Below, piece by piece: positions 1-12,660 of a stretch of DNA of 64,000 nt (positions are counted from its first letter, which is position 1; the number at the start of each line of letters is the position of its first letter). Origin of the DNA: Sipunculus nudus. Lineage: Eukaryota > Annelida > Sipuncula > Golfingiida > Sipunculidae. A model generated the notes under the pieces. That model was not told where the DNA came from and searched no databases. It saw only the letters and a program-made list of their open reading frames with translations. The stretch spans positions 92,030,723 through 92,094,722 of the forward strand of contig CM049309.1 in NCBI GenBank assembly GCA_026874595.1, read 5' to 3'. Position numbers and translations under genes: made by a program.

Positions 1-1263
1 GCTTGTTCTGAAAATGACAAAATTACACGCCAACATACACCCACAAGTAAAATAATATGTACAATGTATTAATTTATCAAATATTTACATACAGCAGGTA
101 TATACATATGTTTGACTATATCCATGGCTGTCTGTCTGCTTGCCTTACTCTCTGTCACTATATCTCTCTCTCTCTCTCCCTCATACATGAATACACATAT
201 TAAAGTGCCCTGGCTGATCAAAAACGCTCACACATACTCACACACATTGAAAGGAGTGGTCAAGCCGAGGGTATACAAACTGGCCGGATACGGACTAGTG
301 GACAGAGACTGCCCACCGCATGGACAGATGGTCTTTATGTGCGGAAGAGGGTATGGCTGAGTGACCGCTCGGCAAATTTGATGATTTAAACATAGGCCAC
401 CTGTATATATGGATGTAGTACAACGGCGATCATACTCTGACCATCTATACGGTTACACTCAAACTCGCACACTTCAGTCCACCCGAAAAGACAATTTTCA
501 CGCCTTGCCGATACATACAGTAACTCCATGTGTATATGACATTCTATCTATTGCTTTTATATTGCTTGCATGCTTTCTTGCCCTTTGGGCTCATATCTTG
601 CACGTGATTATATATCCCAAGAGTAAAATCATATACAATTAAGTAAACGTTATGTAAAAGAAGCAACCTCTCCGGGTTTGGAGGGAATCGGTTACCACTG
701 ATTTATATATAGCTCCGGCATAACAGAGTGTATATAATCTACCTGTATGCCTGTGATCATATAGCGCGACTAGTAATACTTGAACCTACTCTACATTGAA
801 AATAGGCGATTAACTGGTAAACTAAAACTCTCCGAGGGTAGTAAGGCTCCTGAGTTGTCTCCTTGAACGACATTTTCTCATGCTCAAAGCAGCCGCTGTA
901 ACACCATGCAAATAAGACCCGAACGTCGCCATCAATCATTGTTTTTTTTTTCTTCCTGGCGAAACACTCTGTGTTGCGGATACAGACGGAGTCACTAATA
1001 TCGCATAGTTTCATCTTTATAAAAAATTACAGCATGTAAATGAAAATGGAAGTAACAACATGAAAAACCATTAGTTTTGCAGTGACAATTTATGTTTTAA
1101 GTGTTGAGTTTATATATAAGTATATTAATGTTACACAAACTTATATCAATGGGATAATTCCGACTGTATTATATCCTGTGTGTTTTTACACCAATCCCCC
1201 TCCACACTCTCACACACATATACGATGAATAAATAATGATTATATGTATAATATTGATAAATT
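1..1263. other. Upstream sequence, no gene recognised
   Basis: AT-rich sequence with short open frames only. A frame ending at 360 finishes with a cysteine-containing stretch (CPPHGQMVF) faintly like a sushi fragment, but the domain is incomplete and no convincing exon borders frame it. I see no RNA gene or identifiable mobile element. Confidence 0.5.
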
Positions 1264-1282
1264 TATATATATATATATATAC

Positions 1283-1342
<60 letters not shown>
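1264..1342. repeat. (TA)n microsatellite
   Basis: About 79 bp of near-pure TA dinucleotide, interrupted only by ACA steps. It creates artificial Tyr-Ile open frames on both strands that should not be read as genes. Confidence 0.97.
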
Positions 1343-1345
<3 letters not shown>

Positions 1346-2610
1346 GTGGGCGGATTTTACGATGATGTACGCTTGCTTCCATCGGAAATGACGGACCAAA
1401 TGTCAAAGTACAGAGTTTCGAATATAACATCCCTGTGGACTCCCTGCGGGCAATATCATAAGGGGGTGGAAGGTTTAGTATCAGATGATATACCGGAGTC
1501 AGAAAAGACCACCCGGGAAAAAGTACAAAATGATGAAATTGGCATGCCTAGTTTAGGGAGGGATGCTGCGACAAATTGAATGTTGCTGCCACGAGGGCGA
1601 GGCAAAACAAACAGTTAGCGGAATGGGGAAGTGATCCGGCTGGAATAGTCTGTTGTATCAATGGAAGTGTTCTTGGGCTCGCACGGGAGGCAGGGGTGTA
1701 AACCGGGCTCATTGACGCTTTACACAAGTATGAATGTTAAAGAAAGGGGTCTCGCCTCAAAGACGGCGGCGATGGTGGTCTGTACCAAACGCATTACGCG
1801 TTCACTGGCGTTTACGTAGCTCATAAAAAACAAGCACAAGTAAGCGCCCGAGGCGTGCTCAGCGGACCAAGGGCCGGCACAATATGATATTTGTCTTCTC
1901 CGAGTTGTGAGCAGACCTGCGCTACAATACCTTTGAACACATCAGTGCTATTAAGATATACTTCTAAGGTAAATTAAACGCCGACTAGTTATAATCGCAG
2001 ACCTCGGCCGTGGAGCTGAGAGGAGATGCACGTCTTCTGTAACGGCTGTCCGTTAACCGGTTGCTGTCCCGGTCTGACCATCCCTCCCTGATGTAGTCTG
2101 GCACTCAGTAAAGATTGACAAACCATTCGACTGACCGTCAGACTGAACCGGACCTGTCTACATGTGTGGATGCATTCAACCATACTCTCACAACGGTCTC
2201 TATCTTTTCAGGAGCCACAGCACGAGCGCCACCTGTTGTGGACTATAGGGACAGCTATATTAGAAAGCGAGCGAATGTGGCCTCGCTGTGTCTACGATGA
2301 GTGGTGCTTGCATCAAAGAGTTGGACAAAACCTAGCCGCGAAAGCTTGTGAGAGCAGTTGAGGGAGAGAGTTGGTGTTGGATTGTACGCTGTGAGCTCCC
2401 CGGCTTTTGAGATGACGTAGATGAGTTCAGCCACAAGGATAGCGTCCGTGGGGTCCTCCCACTGTGGGAGGATTCTTACGGCCATAGGCCGCCTCATTGA
2501 TTGTGAAATATGGCCACATCCTTAAGACAAAGGTGAAATTTGCTGAATGTGTATACACAGGGGGTGCACCCTGTATCTGTTATCTCCCGGAAATATCACC
2601 CGTGAGACTG
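1343..2610. other. Probable promoter/5' UTR region of the HYR-sushi gene
   Basis: Less AT-rich than the flanks. A good splice-acceptor-like site, with a pyrimidine-rich run ending TCTATCTTTTCAG at about 2209, lies 400 bp before the proposed start codon, so a 5' UTR exon of about 2210-2653 is possible. No TATA or initiator element stands out. Short frames here match no family I recognise. The UTR role is inference only. Confidence 0.25.
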
Positions 2611-2653
2611 ATGGTGCTTATAATCCTCGTCCTCTGCCAATTACTTGGGACAG
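2611..2653 (+). CDS. HYR-sushi gene exon 1: signal peptide
   Basis: The ATG at 2611 opens a short frame, MVLIILVLCQLLGT, with the continuous hydrophobic core of a secretion signal peptide. It ends at the strong donor ACAG|GTAAGC in phase 1, the usual phase after a signal-peptide exon. An in-frame ATG at 2497 would add 38 residues that are not signal-like before the hydrophobic run, so 2611 is preferred. The base at -3 is C and at +4 is G, so the start context is only moderate. The carried G joins exon 2 to make an Asp codon. The signal character is seen; membership of this gene rests on phase agreement with the exons downstream. Confidence 0.6.
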
Positions 2654-4116
2654 GTAAGCCGACTGATTTTATACATTTTTACCCCCTCGGGGTTATTTAT
2701 GGGCCCCACAAGCATGTAGTGCAGTTTTTCCCTCAAGCAAAACCATATTTGCCCTCAGGTGGTTTCGTGGGTCGCCATGCAAAATGCCTTGTACAGGCGT
2801 ACATGTTTAGTGAGGCAGCACACGCACAGTGGCTCCCGTATAGTTACATGCAGATATATAAATGTACATACATATATATACCAGTGTATTAGCAATGAAA
2901 GCCAGGACGTGTAACATGGACTCCCAGGTCGTTTGATCAACCTCTAGGCAATTTGTAAATAGAATTAATCGCTCACCAGGGAAATTGATGTCCAGTGCGG
3001 TTAGTCCTGAGCGGACACTGTACCGCACTTTAATTGTCGCTGGGTAGGTGAATGGTATAAAATGTTCAGACAGTCCCGGGTACGGAGGCCTACACGACCT
3101 CAATGCCCGCCTTGTAGTAACATTAGTATTACTGGCTTGTGACCCGTATCATGGCAAACCTTTAAACACAGATCCTGGGGAATGGAAGCCTATACCTCGC
3201 GCGGTCATTAGTTAGTAGCAACCTAGAGGCTGCAGAGAGGTAAAAACGACAGGTTCCTTCAATTTTCAACTTCTTCCCAGACGTGGGACTAGGCAGGTCT
3301 CCGCGTCAACCCCTAAATACAAAAGTTCCAGTCCCCATTGATGTTAAACCCCTATTTACGAGTAACTCAACTAAAGCACGCTTAAAGACAGCAATCATGT
3401 ATTGGTAAATATGCACGCCCTAAAAAGAATGAACAACGTCTGGAGACCTATGTGTATTAATGTAAAGGCACTTCACTGTACAACTCGGTGATGGCCACTT
3501 TTTTTTCTTCTCGTTCGTCTGGCCGAGTCACTTCACCTGAGGTAAGCGCGTCTCGGGGGAACATTGGCACTGTATTCGTTGCCCTCAGTTTATGCATGAG
3601 ATAGAGTCTGCTATCACAAAAACCAACGGCTCCCCATGGAATTTGCTATAAACGCAATATAGGAAACTGGATTTTTTAATATCTACACCTTGCAGGTGTT
3701 GCATAACGTTGCTTGCACGGTTAATAGTTGTCAGGTGTTGAGGTAAAGTCACAGGTGGGGGACTCGATACTGGTGAGCATTACGCGGGATGCTCACAAAA
3801 TACCGTCACTTTACCAGTTGTAATAGTTACAAAAAACTGTATAAATTTTGCATGGCTGATATCAGATATGGGCCGCTTCTGTAACTGAAGCATATAGCCT
3901 GCACGTTTACAAGGGGTATAACGCTGGCAGGCATCTGGGTGATCCGTGAAATTATATGTAATGTTCTCCCCGTTTGTACTGTGCGTATTTGTGTATGCAT
4001 TGCTGTAGGTACATCCGTCTGTTGGTTCGTTTATCTATATACTTTCTGTACTTCTGTGTATATGGCTGTACTGGTATGTATATATGAAATGAGTTAAACA
4101 CATTAAAGGACAATCT
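2654..4116. other. Intron 1, start: no element recognised
   Basis: Non-coding sequence after the exon 1 donor. No domain-coding frame, RNA gene or clear repeat is visible. Confidence 0.5.
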
Positions 4117-4390
<274 letters not shown>

Positions 4391-4393
<3 letters not shown>

Positions 4394-4887
4394 ATAGGGC
4401 GTCAGCATAATACGTATTTGAACAAATATCTGTCAGAGAAACTTTATCATGTGAATGTAAGAATATTTATTGTAAATTTAAAGTTTGAGGTGAAACAGCT
4501 GCGAAGTGAACACACTGCTCCCCGACTGTCCCTGATACGCCTGTTATATACGGATATTAACCGGAACACGTCTCAGGATGTATAATGTAAAGATTCAATA
4601 TTGGTTTAGTCGAGAAAAAACTGGTGTAAATAGGCTACAGCGTACGCGACTCTTTCGTTGCATAGAATTATTGAGTTTCCGAGGGAAGAGCCCACACAAG
4701 TAGCTCGAAATCACAGACATAATATACACATCGGCTTATATAATACACAATGCAGTCTCATCAACAGATTTTAATACATGGTTGGACTTTTAGAAAGGGT
4801 TTGCATTTAACTACAAGTACTTTGAAAGAATACTTTGTGTAAAAAATGGGTCATGTATATACTTATGGGTCTTGTTTTCTCGGTGAT
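4391..4887. other. Intron 1 spacer, nothing recognised
   Basis: AT-rich intronic sequence without a coding frame or repeat that I can identify. Confidence 0.4.
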
Positions 4888-5065
4888 CAAGTATTGCTGG
4901 TGTTACGAAGACAAATTTTTCAGGGGAAAATACTGGGCCGACCCGGGATTCGAACCATGTCGATAGCGCACAAGCCCGGCGTACCAACCGCTTCGCTAGA
5001 AAAGCACGCTTCACTAGGGAGACAGTTCAGTCCGCTTTTATGTCACCCCGTAACAATGGTAATTA
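4888..5065 (-). mobile_element. tRNA-derived SINE-like element, copy 1
   Basis: Read on the minus strand this has a perfect Pol III B box (GGTTCGAATCC) and, about 45 bp before it, an A-box-like word TAGCGAAGCGGT that fits the TRGCNNAGYNGG consensus at 11 of 12 positions. A non-tRNA head with TTGTTACGGGGTG lies upstream, and a tail with TATTTTCCCCTGA and CGTAACA lies downstream. A second diverged copy at 37932-38090 on the plus strand is collinear over head, tRNA-like part and tail, which marks this as a dispersed family and not a tRNA gene. No poly(A) tail or clear target-site duplication was seen. Confidence 0.68.
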
Positions 5066-6648
5066 AGCAATAACTACATGTTAACTTTGAACTGCTGCGG
5101 AATTTGGGGAGAAATATGCCTTCGGTGAATACGTTTTTGTGGTTTGGGAACAATTGGTAAATCATGAGAACTTAATAGTTAACTGAACAGTAACGTAGTC
5201 GGAGATCAGACGTGTAAACGCCGAGCGTACTAGTTATAGTGTCTTTGTGCTCTAGTTACATCTAACTAACTACACACGATGTAACGAGGGATGCCAGTTT
5301 ATCCTAAAGGTCAGATGCAAAATACAATACGTTTATATCCACAACAATAATCTGATTCTGACTTAAAACTCTAGAGATACAAGTTAAACCTTTATCTGAT
5401 GGTGGCCAAGGACACTTTACGTTTATAGATAAAACAATAATTCGATTTTGAGCCATGCAGGACACTTATTATAGTTCATATTAAAACAGAACATGTTGCA
5501 CATTTATAGTTAAAACATGAATCTAGTGCTTTTGCCCAGATCATGTTAGGTTTGAGACAGGAATTGTTTGAAATAAAGTCCAGTTCGGAATCAAGTCAAA
5601 TTACCTTAATAGTTCAAACAATACCCGGGCTCGTGCTAATAAACGATATTATACATTTATATTTTAACCAACGATTATATTTTGCTCAAGATTGAATCGA
5701 TTTATATCGAGAGGAATTATTGGATCCTGTACAAAGTCGCTATAGATTCATGAAAGACAAATATGATGTTGAAACCTGAGAAAAATGGGACCTGCTACAT
5801 ACGCACGCACGGACGCGAGACAAGGCATTTGTGTATAATAGTGACTTATGGCCCGGAGAGGTTGGAGAAAAGACCAAACTGTCATCTTAAAAGAGTACAC
5901 ATTCCAAAGTCATGTTCTGCATGTGTGAAGACTAAGTTAGCTGCCGCTGATCCATTGTACAAGATATTTATGCCACACACGTGGCCTCCGTAGTGGAGGG
6001 CTACCAGCTCTGGTTGGAAAGGTGAGTTTCGGGTGTCGTGTCCCGGGGCTAGACGAGGTATGAAACTGTACTAGCTAACACAAGGGGTGGCGAGGTTTGT
6101 TTGTGGAGCTAGCCTACCTCTATCCTTAATAATAGCGGCACTCAGCAGGCTCAAATAGCTGCTACAGAATAGAAATGATACCGCTACCACCGACCGAGCC
6201 ATGTCGCCCATCTAATTCATGTTACTCCTACTGTACACTGATGATGTCAGACTTCGTATTAAGTCCCGGTAGCTACATCAGCATCACAAACTGCATCAGC
6301 TTCAAAGATAAAACCACGTGACTCAATGCTTGCCCTTCACCATGTGGTTCTGGCTGTCCATGAGAACTCTCTATGTATACGTCCATGTCTATCATGTTAC
6401 TTTTGGTATAATTACTGTAAACTACGTAAGCACTATATACAGCTTCGGGGACAGAGATAACACCTCGCATCTCGTATGGCTTCTTGCTGTTCCTGCTGAT
6501 GTCAGCTTGCTTAGACTAAATTGTTCCTGTTTTCTTTGCCTGAGGTGTTTTAAGTGGTATTTATTTGTACAGTCGGGATGCAATCGTTTTGAGTAAAATG
6601 AAATGTTCCCCTGATCCATAAGGAATGATACTTTGATTTCATTCTCTC
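5066..6648. other. Intron 1 spacer, nothing recognised
   Basis: Short overlapping frames with no family resemblance. No RNA gene or repeat family is recognised. Confidence 0.4.
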
Positions 6649-6686
6649 CTTCTCTGTCTGTCTGTCTGTCTGTCTGTGTGTCTGTG

Positions 6687-6727
<41 letters not shown>
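6649..6727. repeat. (TCTG)n/(TC)n microsatellite
   Basis: TCTG tetranucleotides with a few TGTG interruptions, followed by about 22 bp of TC. TCTG/TCCG tracts also occur inside the composite elements of this window, but no other parts of such an element are seen here. Confidence 0.93.
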
Positions 6728-6732
<5 letters not shown>

Positions 6733-7284
6733 GTGTGTAACCAGGTTATAGAGCGGTGTAGCTTTTGTTAAGTTTATCTAAAAGATTGAGTTCAAAAGCA
6801 GAACTTGATTGTGAAACAACAATCCGAGGAAGAAGATCTACTGCCCCTGGGAGCATTTAAGACACTCACGAACAAAGCATGTACTGGCGTACAGGATTAC
6901 AAATTATAACGGGGCACAATGATCTAGTTGCAATAAATTCCAGTTTCTAGGGATGTCCATCATGCTGCTTTTGGCAGATGGGGCGCCTCTAGCTCCAAGA
7001 GTAATCATTCAGTATGTACAACGCTACATCTCACCACAAGAACGCAAATTAGAGTTGGGTGAGAAGTTTCCAGGGACTGCATCTCAAGATACCGACACAT
7101 ACATATTGCAGGAGATGCTGTGTCTCTGGCGAGGCCGCGCCAGCGACTCTACTGTATAATACTGCTGCTGATGTAGAGCCTTGTCGGCAGGCCATGTTTT
7201 ACGGGACATGGCTTGTTACCAGACTTGTACGGAATGCACGTATAGCACATGTTGTAGTTTGTAGTATATGGGAAGATGGTGTAT
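6728..7284. other. Intron 1 spacer before minisatellite cluster
   Basis: Ordinary intronic sequence. The last 100 bp begin to resemble the minisatellite unit that follows. Confidence 0.4.
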
Positions 7285-8236
7285 TAGCGGGCGGTGGTTC
7301 TCGTAGAGCACCTCACTGTAACATAGTGAATAAACTGGCTGTGGTTCTCGTGCACCACCTCACAGTTACATCGTGTATATGCTGGCAGTGGTTCTCGTAA
7401 AGCACCTCACGGTTACATGGTGTATAAGCGGTGGGTGGTTCTCGTGCAGCTCCATACATTAACATTGTGTTTAAGCTGGTAGTGGTTCTCGTACAGCACC
7501 TCACAGTAACATGGTGTATAAGCGGTGGGTGGTTCTCGTAAATCACCATACATTATCATTGTGTTTAAGCTGGTAGTGGTTCTCGTACAGCACCTCACAG
7601 TAACATGGTGTATAAGCGGGCAGTGGTTCTCGTTCACCACCTCACAGCAACATGTTGTATAAGCGGGCGGTGGTTCTCGTGCAGCTCCATACATTAACAT
7701 TGTGTTTAAGCTGGTAGTGGTTCTCGTACAGCACCTCACAGTAACATGGTGTATAAGCGGTGGGTGGTTCTCGTAAATCACCATACATTATCATTGTGTT
7801 TAAGCTGGTAGTGGTTCTCGTACAGCACCTCACAGTAACATGGTGTATAAGCGGGCAGTGGTTCTCGTTCACCATCTCACAGCAACATGGTGTAAAAACG
7901 CTGGATGGTTCTCGTGCAGCACCTCACAGTTACATTGTGTTTAAGCGGTGGGTGGTTCTCGTACAGCACCTCACAGTTACATGGTGTTTAAGCGGTGGAT
8001 GGTTCTCGTACAGCACCTCACAGTTACATGGTATTTAAGCGGTGTGTGGTTCTCTTACAGCACTTCACAGTAACATGTTGTATAAGCGGGCAGTGGTTCT
8101 CGTGCAGCACCTCACAGTAACATGGTGTATAAGCGGTGGGTGGTTCTCGTAGAGCACCTCACAGTTAAATGGTGTATAAGCTGTGGATGGCTCTCGTACA
8201 GCACCTCACAGTTACATGGTGGGTCGTTCTCGTCAC
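7285..8236. repeat. 47-bp minisatellite with 235-bp higher-order duplication
   Basis: About 20 units of 47 bp; a key word is CAGCACCTCACAGTAACATG, preceded by GTGGTTCTCGT. Distinctive variant units recur exactly 235 bp apart: the word beginning AATCACCATACATTATC is at 7541 and 7776, and GCAGCTCCATACATTAAC is at 7446 and 7681. That equals five units, so a five-unit block was duplicated as a whole. Because 47 is not a multiple of 3, the open frames crossing it are accidental. Confidence 0.93.
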
Positions 8237-8985
8237 AGTTTACGTACATGTATTGGTGGGTGGTGGTTAACGTACATATAGCACGGCAGTGTGAGCCGTG
8301 TTGACGGAGGGTATGTTACGAACATACGTAAGGCAGAATGAGTGGTGTGTGGGTGGGTGGTGGTGTACGTACATATAGTAAGGTAGAATGTGTGGTGTGC
8401 GGATGGGCGGTAGTTACGGTCATATAGTAACGCAGAATGTGTGGTGTGTGGGTAGGCGGTGGTTTACCTACATATAGTTAGGCAGAAAGTGGTGTTTGTG
8501 GGTAGGCGGTAGTTTACGTACATATAGTAAGGTAGAATGTGTGGTGTGTGGGTGGGCGGTGGTTTACGTAGATATAGGAAGGCAGAATTTGGTTTTATGT
8601 GGGTGGGCGGTGGTTTACGTACATATATTAAGGCAGAATGTGTGGTGTGTGGGCGGGCGGTGGTTTACGTACATATAGTAAGGTAGAATGTGCGGTGTGT
8701 GGATGGGCGGTAGTTTGCATGGAACAAGCAGTTTTATGTTTGTTGTCGGACAGTTGTTTACGTACAAGCAGCACGGCAGAATGATGTGTTTTTTTTTTTT
8801 TTGGGGGGGGGAGGGGAGAGGTGCGTTACATACCTGCAGTACGGAACATACAGTTTGTTAGTTGTGGGCGGGCGGTGGTTTACGCACGTGCAGCACGGCA
8901 GTGTGCACATGGTGTGTGGGCGGGCGATGCGTTGCGTACATCAGGATATTCACGGTGCAGGGTGTTGAAGGTCGTTGTGTGATGC
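8237..8985. repeat. 50-bp degenerate minisatellite
   Basis: Clear units of 49-51 bp from about 8265 to 8720, key word GGTGGTTTACGTACATATAG, with decaying units to about 8985. The GGGCGGTGGTT..CGTACA core is shared with the preceding 47-bp unit, suggesting a common origin followed by divergence. It includes a T-run and a G-run at about 8788-8812. Confidence 0.85.
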
Positions 8986-9087
8986 CAGGGGATTCACGTG
9001 CTGTTGTCTGTAGTATCTGATCTGTAGGCTGGGACGAGCTTGAAATGCGTCATGGTACATGCGTGTTCTGGCTAGCGGTGGATCAAG

Positions 9088-9220
9088 GAAAGTGTTTCTC
9101 GATAGAACGTCATTGTAGGTAGTGTTTCTCGATAGAACGTCAGTGTAGGTAGTGTTTCTCGATAGAACGTCAGTGTAGGTAGTGTTTCTCGATAGAACGT
9201 CAGTGTAGGTAGTGTTTCGT
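9088..9220. repeat. 30-bp minisatellite, 4-5 units
   Basis: Near-identical 30-bp units containing GTGTTTCTCGATAGAACGTC, starting about 9092. The first differs by a single base (CATTG for CAGTG). The near-identity implies recent amplification. Confidence 0.93.
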
Positions 9221-9965
9221 GGTTTATGCATTTGTAGATCTGCACATCTTACAATGCACTGGAGGTGGATAGTTCAACCAAAAACGTGTTTAGAGTGTAT
9301 ATTTTTTCGTGGTTTATATGCTTGACAGCTTGTCAAAGGCTTGTACAGTGTTACTGAACGGGCGGGCAGTTGTTCACGTAAACACGATTTGGTATATAGT
9401 GTATGGCCTGGTTACGAACATGTTGGTACATTTCACGGTATTTAGTACACGGGCGGGCGGTAGTGCGCGAATGAAGACTTGCCTTGCACTTTTTTCTGAC
9501 ATATATCACCGCCCGGTGCTCGTGCCTCAGTCATTCTCCATCCTGTAATATAACATTTTCATCCCACATGTCAGCCCTCTGTCACTTTGTGTCGTTTAGA
9601 CGCTCGCCCTGTGCATGTAACCAGCAGAGCGGAATAATATTACTCCTAATAAAATGTACACATTGTAATATTAGAAATAGGGAAAGATTGAGCTTTACAT
9701 CATCGGGTTTTACCTTTTTCACATAATTCCAGTGCCCGTGTTGAGGTAATATCAAAATGTGACATGGCACGAGTCATTCTGAGTACTATCAGCTGTACAT
9801 TAAAGTACCTGGTATCATGGTCTGAAGATCTGCATGGGGAGTACATTGATATAAATATGTAGGCTTTCCTGATCTAAAAGGCTCTCCTGGTATGCATGCA
9901 TTATTATTATAAGCATATAAGTATTGCATTATTAAGAACTGGTTTACGTTACCATGTAGATGTAT
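9221..9965. other. Intron 1 spacer with relic minisatellite words
   Basis: Scattered GGGCGGGCAGT and GGGCGGGCGGTAGT words at about 9360 and 9450 look like decayed units of the cluster to the left. Otherwise nothing is recognised. Confidence 0.4.
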
Positions 9966-11218
9966 GTTTTTTAGCTCAGCTGACTGAACGTCATTTGAGC
10001 TATAGCGATCACTCTTTGTCCTTCGTCAGTCTGGCTATCTGTCAGTCCGTCCGTTAACAGGGCACAAATCGTGACCACTGGACCCTAGAATCTTTTAACC
10101 TGATATCCAGGGAGGTCCATGAAACATCTCCTTGGAAACCTGAAATTAGGTTTCTGTTACCCATACCCTTTGAGCTATGGGGCTCAGAATTGCCCCCCAG
10201 AATAATAAAAAAATTGATAAAAAAGCTCCAGTATCTGAACAGCTAATGCATTGATCAACATGATTCTTTGCATGCATATTGATCATGGAGTTTATCATCA
10301 GTTCCTGCAGACTCTAGGCGCTACCTGGATTTTTCCTAATTTTTACGCATTTTTTCACTATTTTTGAAACCTTCAAAGATGCGGTTGTCCGTTAACAGGG
10401 CACAAATCATAACCATTGCACCTAGAATCTTCTAATCTAATATCCAGTGAGGTCCATAAAAATCTCCTTGGAAACTTTAAATTAGGTCTCTGTTACCCAT
10501 ATCCTCCGAATTATGGGTCAAAGAATTACCCCCAGAATAATTAAAAATTTGATACAAAAGATCCAGTATTTGAACAACTAATGCATTGATCACCACGATT
10601 GTTTGCATGCATATTCACCATGGAGTGTTTCATCAGTGCCTGCAGACTGGTGGGCAACCTGGATTTTTTTCGAATTTTACGCATTTTTTCTCCTCTAATT
10701 TTGAAACTTTCAAAGATGCGTCTTCCGTTAACAGGGAACAAAACGTAACGATTCAACCTAGAATCTTCTAATTTTAAATCCAGGGAGCTCCATGAAAAAA
10801 TCTCCTTGGAAACCTAAAATTAGGTCTCTGTTATCCATATCCTTTGAGCTATAGGGCTTGTAAGTACCCCTCAGTATAATAAAAAAATACTCGTGCATTC
10901 ATCATCATGACACTTTGCATGAACATTTATCATGGAGTGTTTCATCAGTTCCTGCGGACTTGTGGTGTCACTTGTTTTGTTTTTTTTTTAATTTTTACGC
11001 ATTTTCTTCAAATTTTTATTTTTTTAGACCTTCAAAGATACGGTCGCCCGTTAACAAGGCATATATCGTGATCATTGGACCTAGAATCTTCTAATTTGAC
11101 ATCCAGGAAGTTCCGTGAAATATCTTCTTGGAAAACAGAAATAAGGTCTCTGTTACCCATATCCTCTAAGCTGTGCTTCAGTTGAATTGGGATCCCACCT
11201 GCTCCTGGGCCACTTGTT
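9966..11218. mobile_element. Composite element family A, copy 1
   Basis: It begins with the head TTTTTTAGCTCAGCTGACTG, then a CAGTCCGTCCG-type tract, then four tandem core units. Each unit is marked by a word close to GTTAACAGGGCACAAATC, at about 10052, 10390, 10726 and 11049, so the period is about 325-337 bp. It ends with a short unique tail containing GGGATCCCACCTG. Copy 2 at 15593-16687 has the same head and units. Head, tract, tandem core and tail is the layout described for bivalve 'pearl' elements, which are thought to be non-autonomous and possibly Helitron-related; that assignment is inference. No transposase frame is present. A C17 run follows at 11247-11263. Confidence 0.72.
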
Positions 11219-11263
11219 TATTTGTTTACTCAGATTTTCTGTACCCCCCCCCCCCCCCCCCCA

Positions 11264-12660
11264 TCTGTGGTCAAGCCTCCTTCCTCTTCCCATCAATCGA
11301 AATATATGTTCCTTAGCATGAAGAAAACAAGGAAAATATAGAAATACGATGACCAGTCTAATGCTGCTTGTTCTTAAAATACTTAAAGTAGATCTCAGTT
11401 ATCAGTACATCACAACAGTGAGGGTATACAGGACTCTTCTTCTCAGTCGCGTTATGTATAGCGTTCTTACAACAAGCCACACCATCATGTGACGTCATCG
11501 TGTATTAGCGTTTGAAGTGTTTGACTGCAGCTTTAATCTTTCACCATGGATGGGTGTGGGGCCAAGCTATTAGCTCTGTTCTGCTGCACTTTCCATGGGC
11601 GTGAAACTGGGCAGGGGAAAATTGTGCTAGTTTTGCTCGGAGGTATCAGAACCATGTAAATTAGTGTTTAAAATGCGTGTGTTGGCATAACATGAGTTTC
11701 AGAGATATAACATTTAATTATGTGTTAAATATTTATTTATGTTTAGAGGTTGTTTTAATTTGTAATAATCATTGAAGAACTGATAGTCTAATTGCAAATG
11801 ATTTGTTCATTAAAGGGGCACGTTGTATCTTTATATACTGTACCAATAGGACCAGAACTGATGATTTAATAGTATGTTTATATTAATAAAATATAAAAAA
11901 ATAGATACAATAAATGAAAATTTATAAATATGATAAAGTAAGCAATAAGTAATGTAACAAGCGATTATAATAAAAGAGTATAATAAATACGACTATAATG
12001 TCTGTTCTTGGACCATCATGCTAGTATATAGAGCACAATGTTTGCACCATTGTTTTACACCCTAAACGTTGATATATTACTTCATGTGCAAGTGAATCTT
12101 GATATTTTCCAGTTAGATTGGTCTCCAAGCCCATATTGTTTATTTTCAATTATTAACCAGGTTTATTTAGTTAGGTGATCAACAGATTTATTTTTATTTT
12201 TATATTAAATAATTGGATAGAAATTTAAAATGATATACAAAACAAAAGAAAATGATAAATACATGTGTACTAATCAACAATTAACTCAACAATATCATAG
12301 TTTATTGAAAAAGGCAATATTTATCTCGCATAACAGGCAGGTCATTCTTTAACTCGATGTATGTCTCCTGTCCCTATTAATAGAGTGAGAGTATTATTAT
12401 GGTCTTTGTTGCGAGGGTCCATCTATCTATACGCCTGTGTGAAAAGGAAGGGTTATGTTATATCCTAATTACATTTTTTAAAAAAAAGAAAATAAGTGGG
12501 AGCACATCCAAGACTGCAGAACCTAAGATATGATACGTCACATTAGCCAGGTGCATGCTGGGTATAGGGTTACGAATTCAAGATCGTCTGCCCTTGCAGC
12601 CAAGGGCTGTAATTGATTATTGAAGCCAGCGCTATATATATCAAGCAATACTATCGAAAA
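11264..12660. other. Intron 1 spacer, AT-rich, nothing recognised
   Basis: Very AT-rich, especially 11690-12350. No coding frame, RNA gene or repeat family was recognised. Confidence 0.4.

Noticed and set aside
112-360. Possible upstream sushi-like exon (CPPHGQMVF, CGRGY)
   Set aside because: Only a fragment of a CCP pattern, with no complete domain and no convincing acceptor/donor pair; probably chance.
1169-1579. Tyr-Ile-rich frames on both strands
   Set aside because: Translation of a (TA)n microsatellite.
2497-2610. Longer N-terminus from ATG 2497
   Set aside because: It would place 38 non-signal-like residues, including several Cys, before the hydrophobic core; the ATG at 2611 gives a standard signal peptide.
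4888-5065. Functional tRNA gene
   Set aside because: A and B boxes are good, but acceptor and anticodon stems do not pair, and a collinear second copy with non-tRNA head and tail shows a dispersed element.
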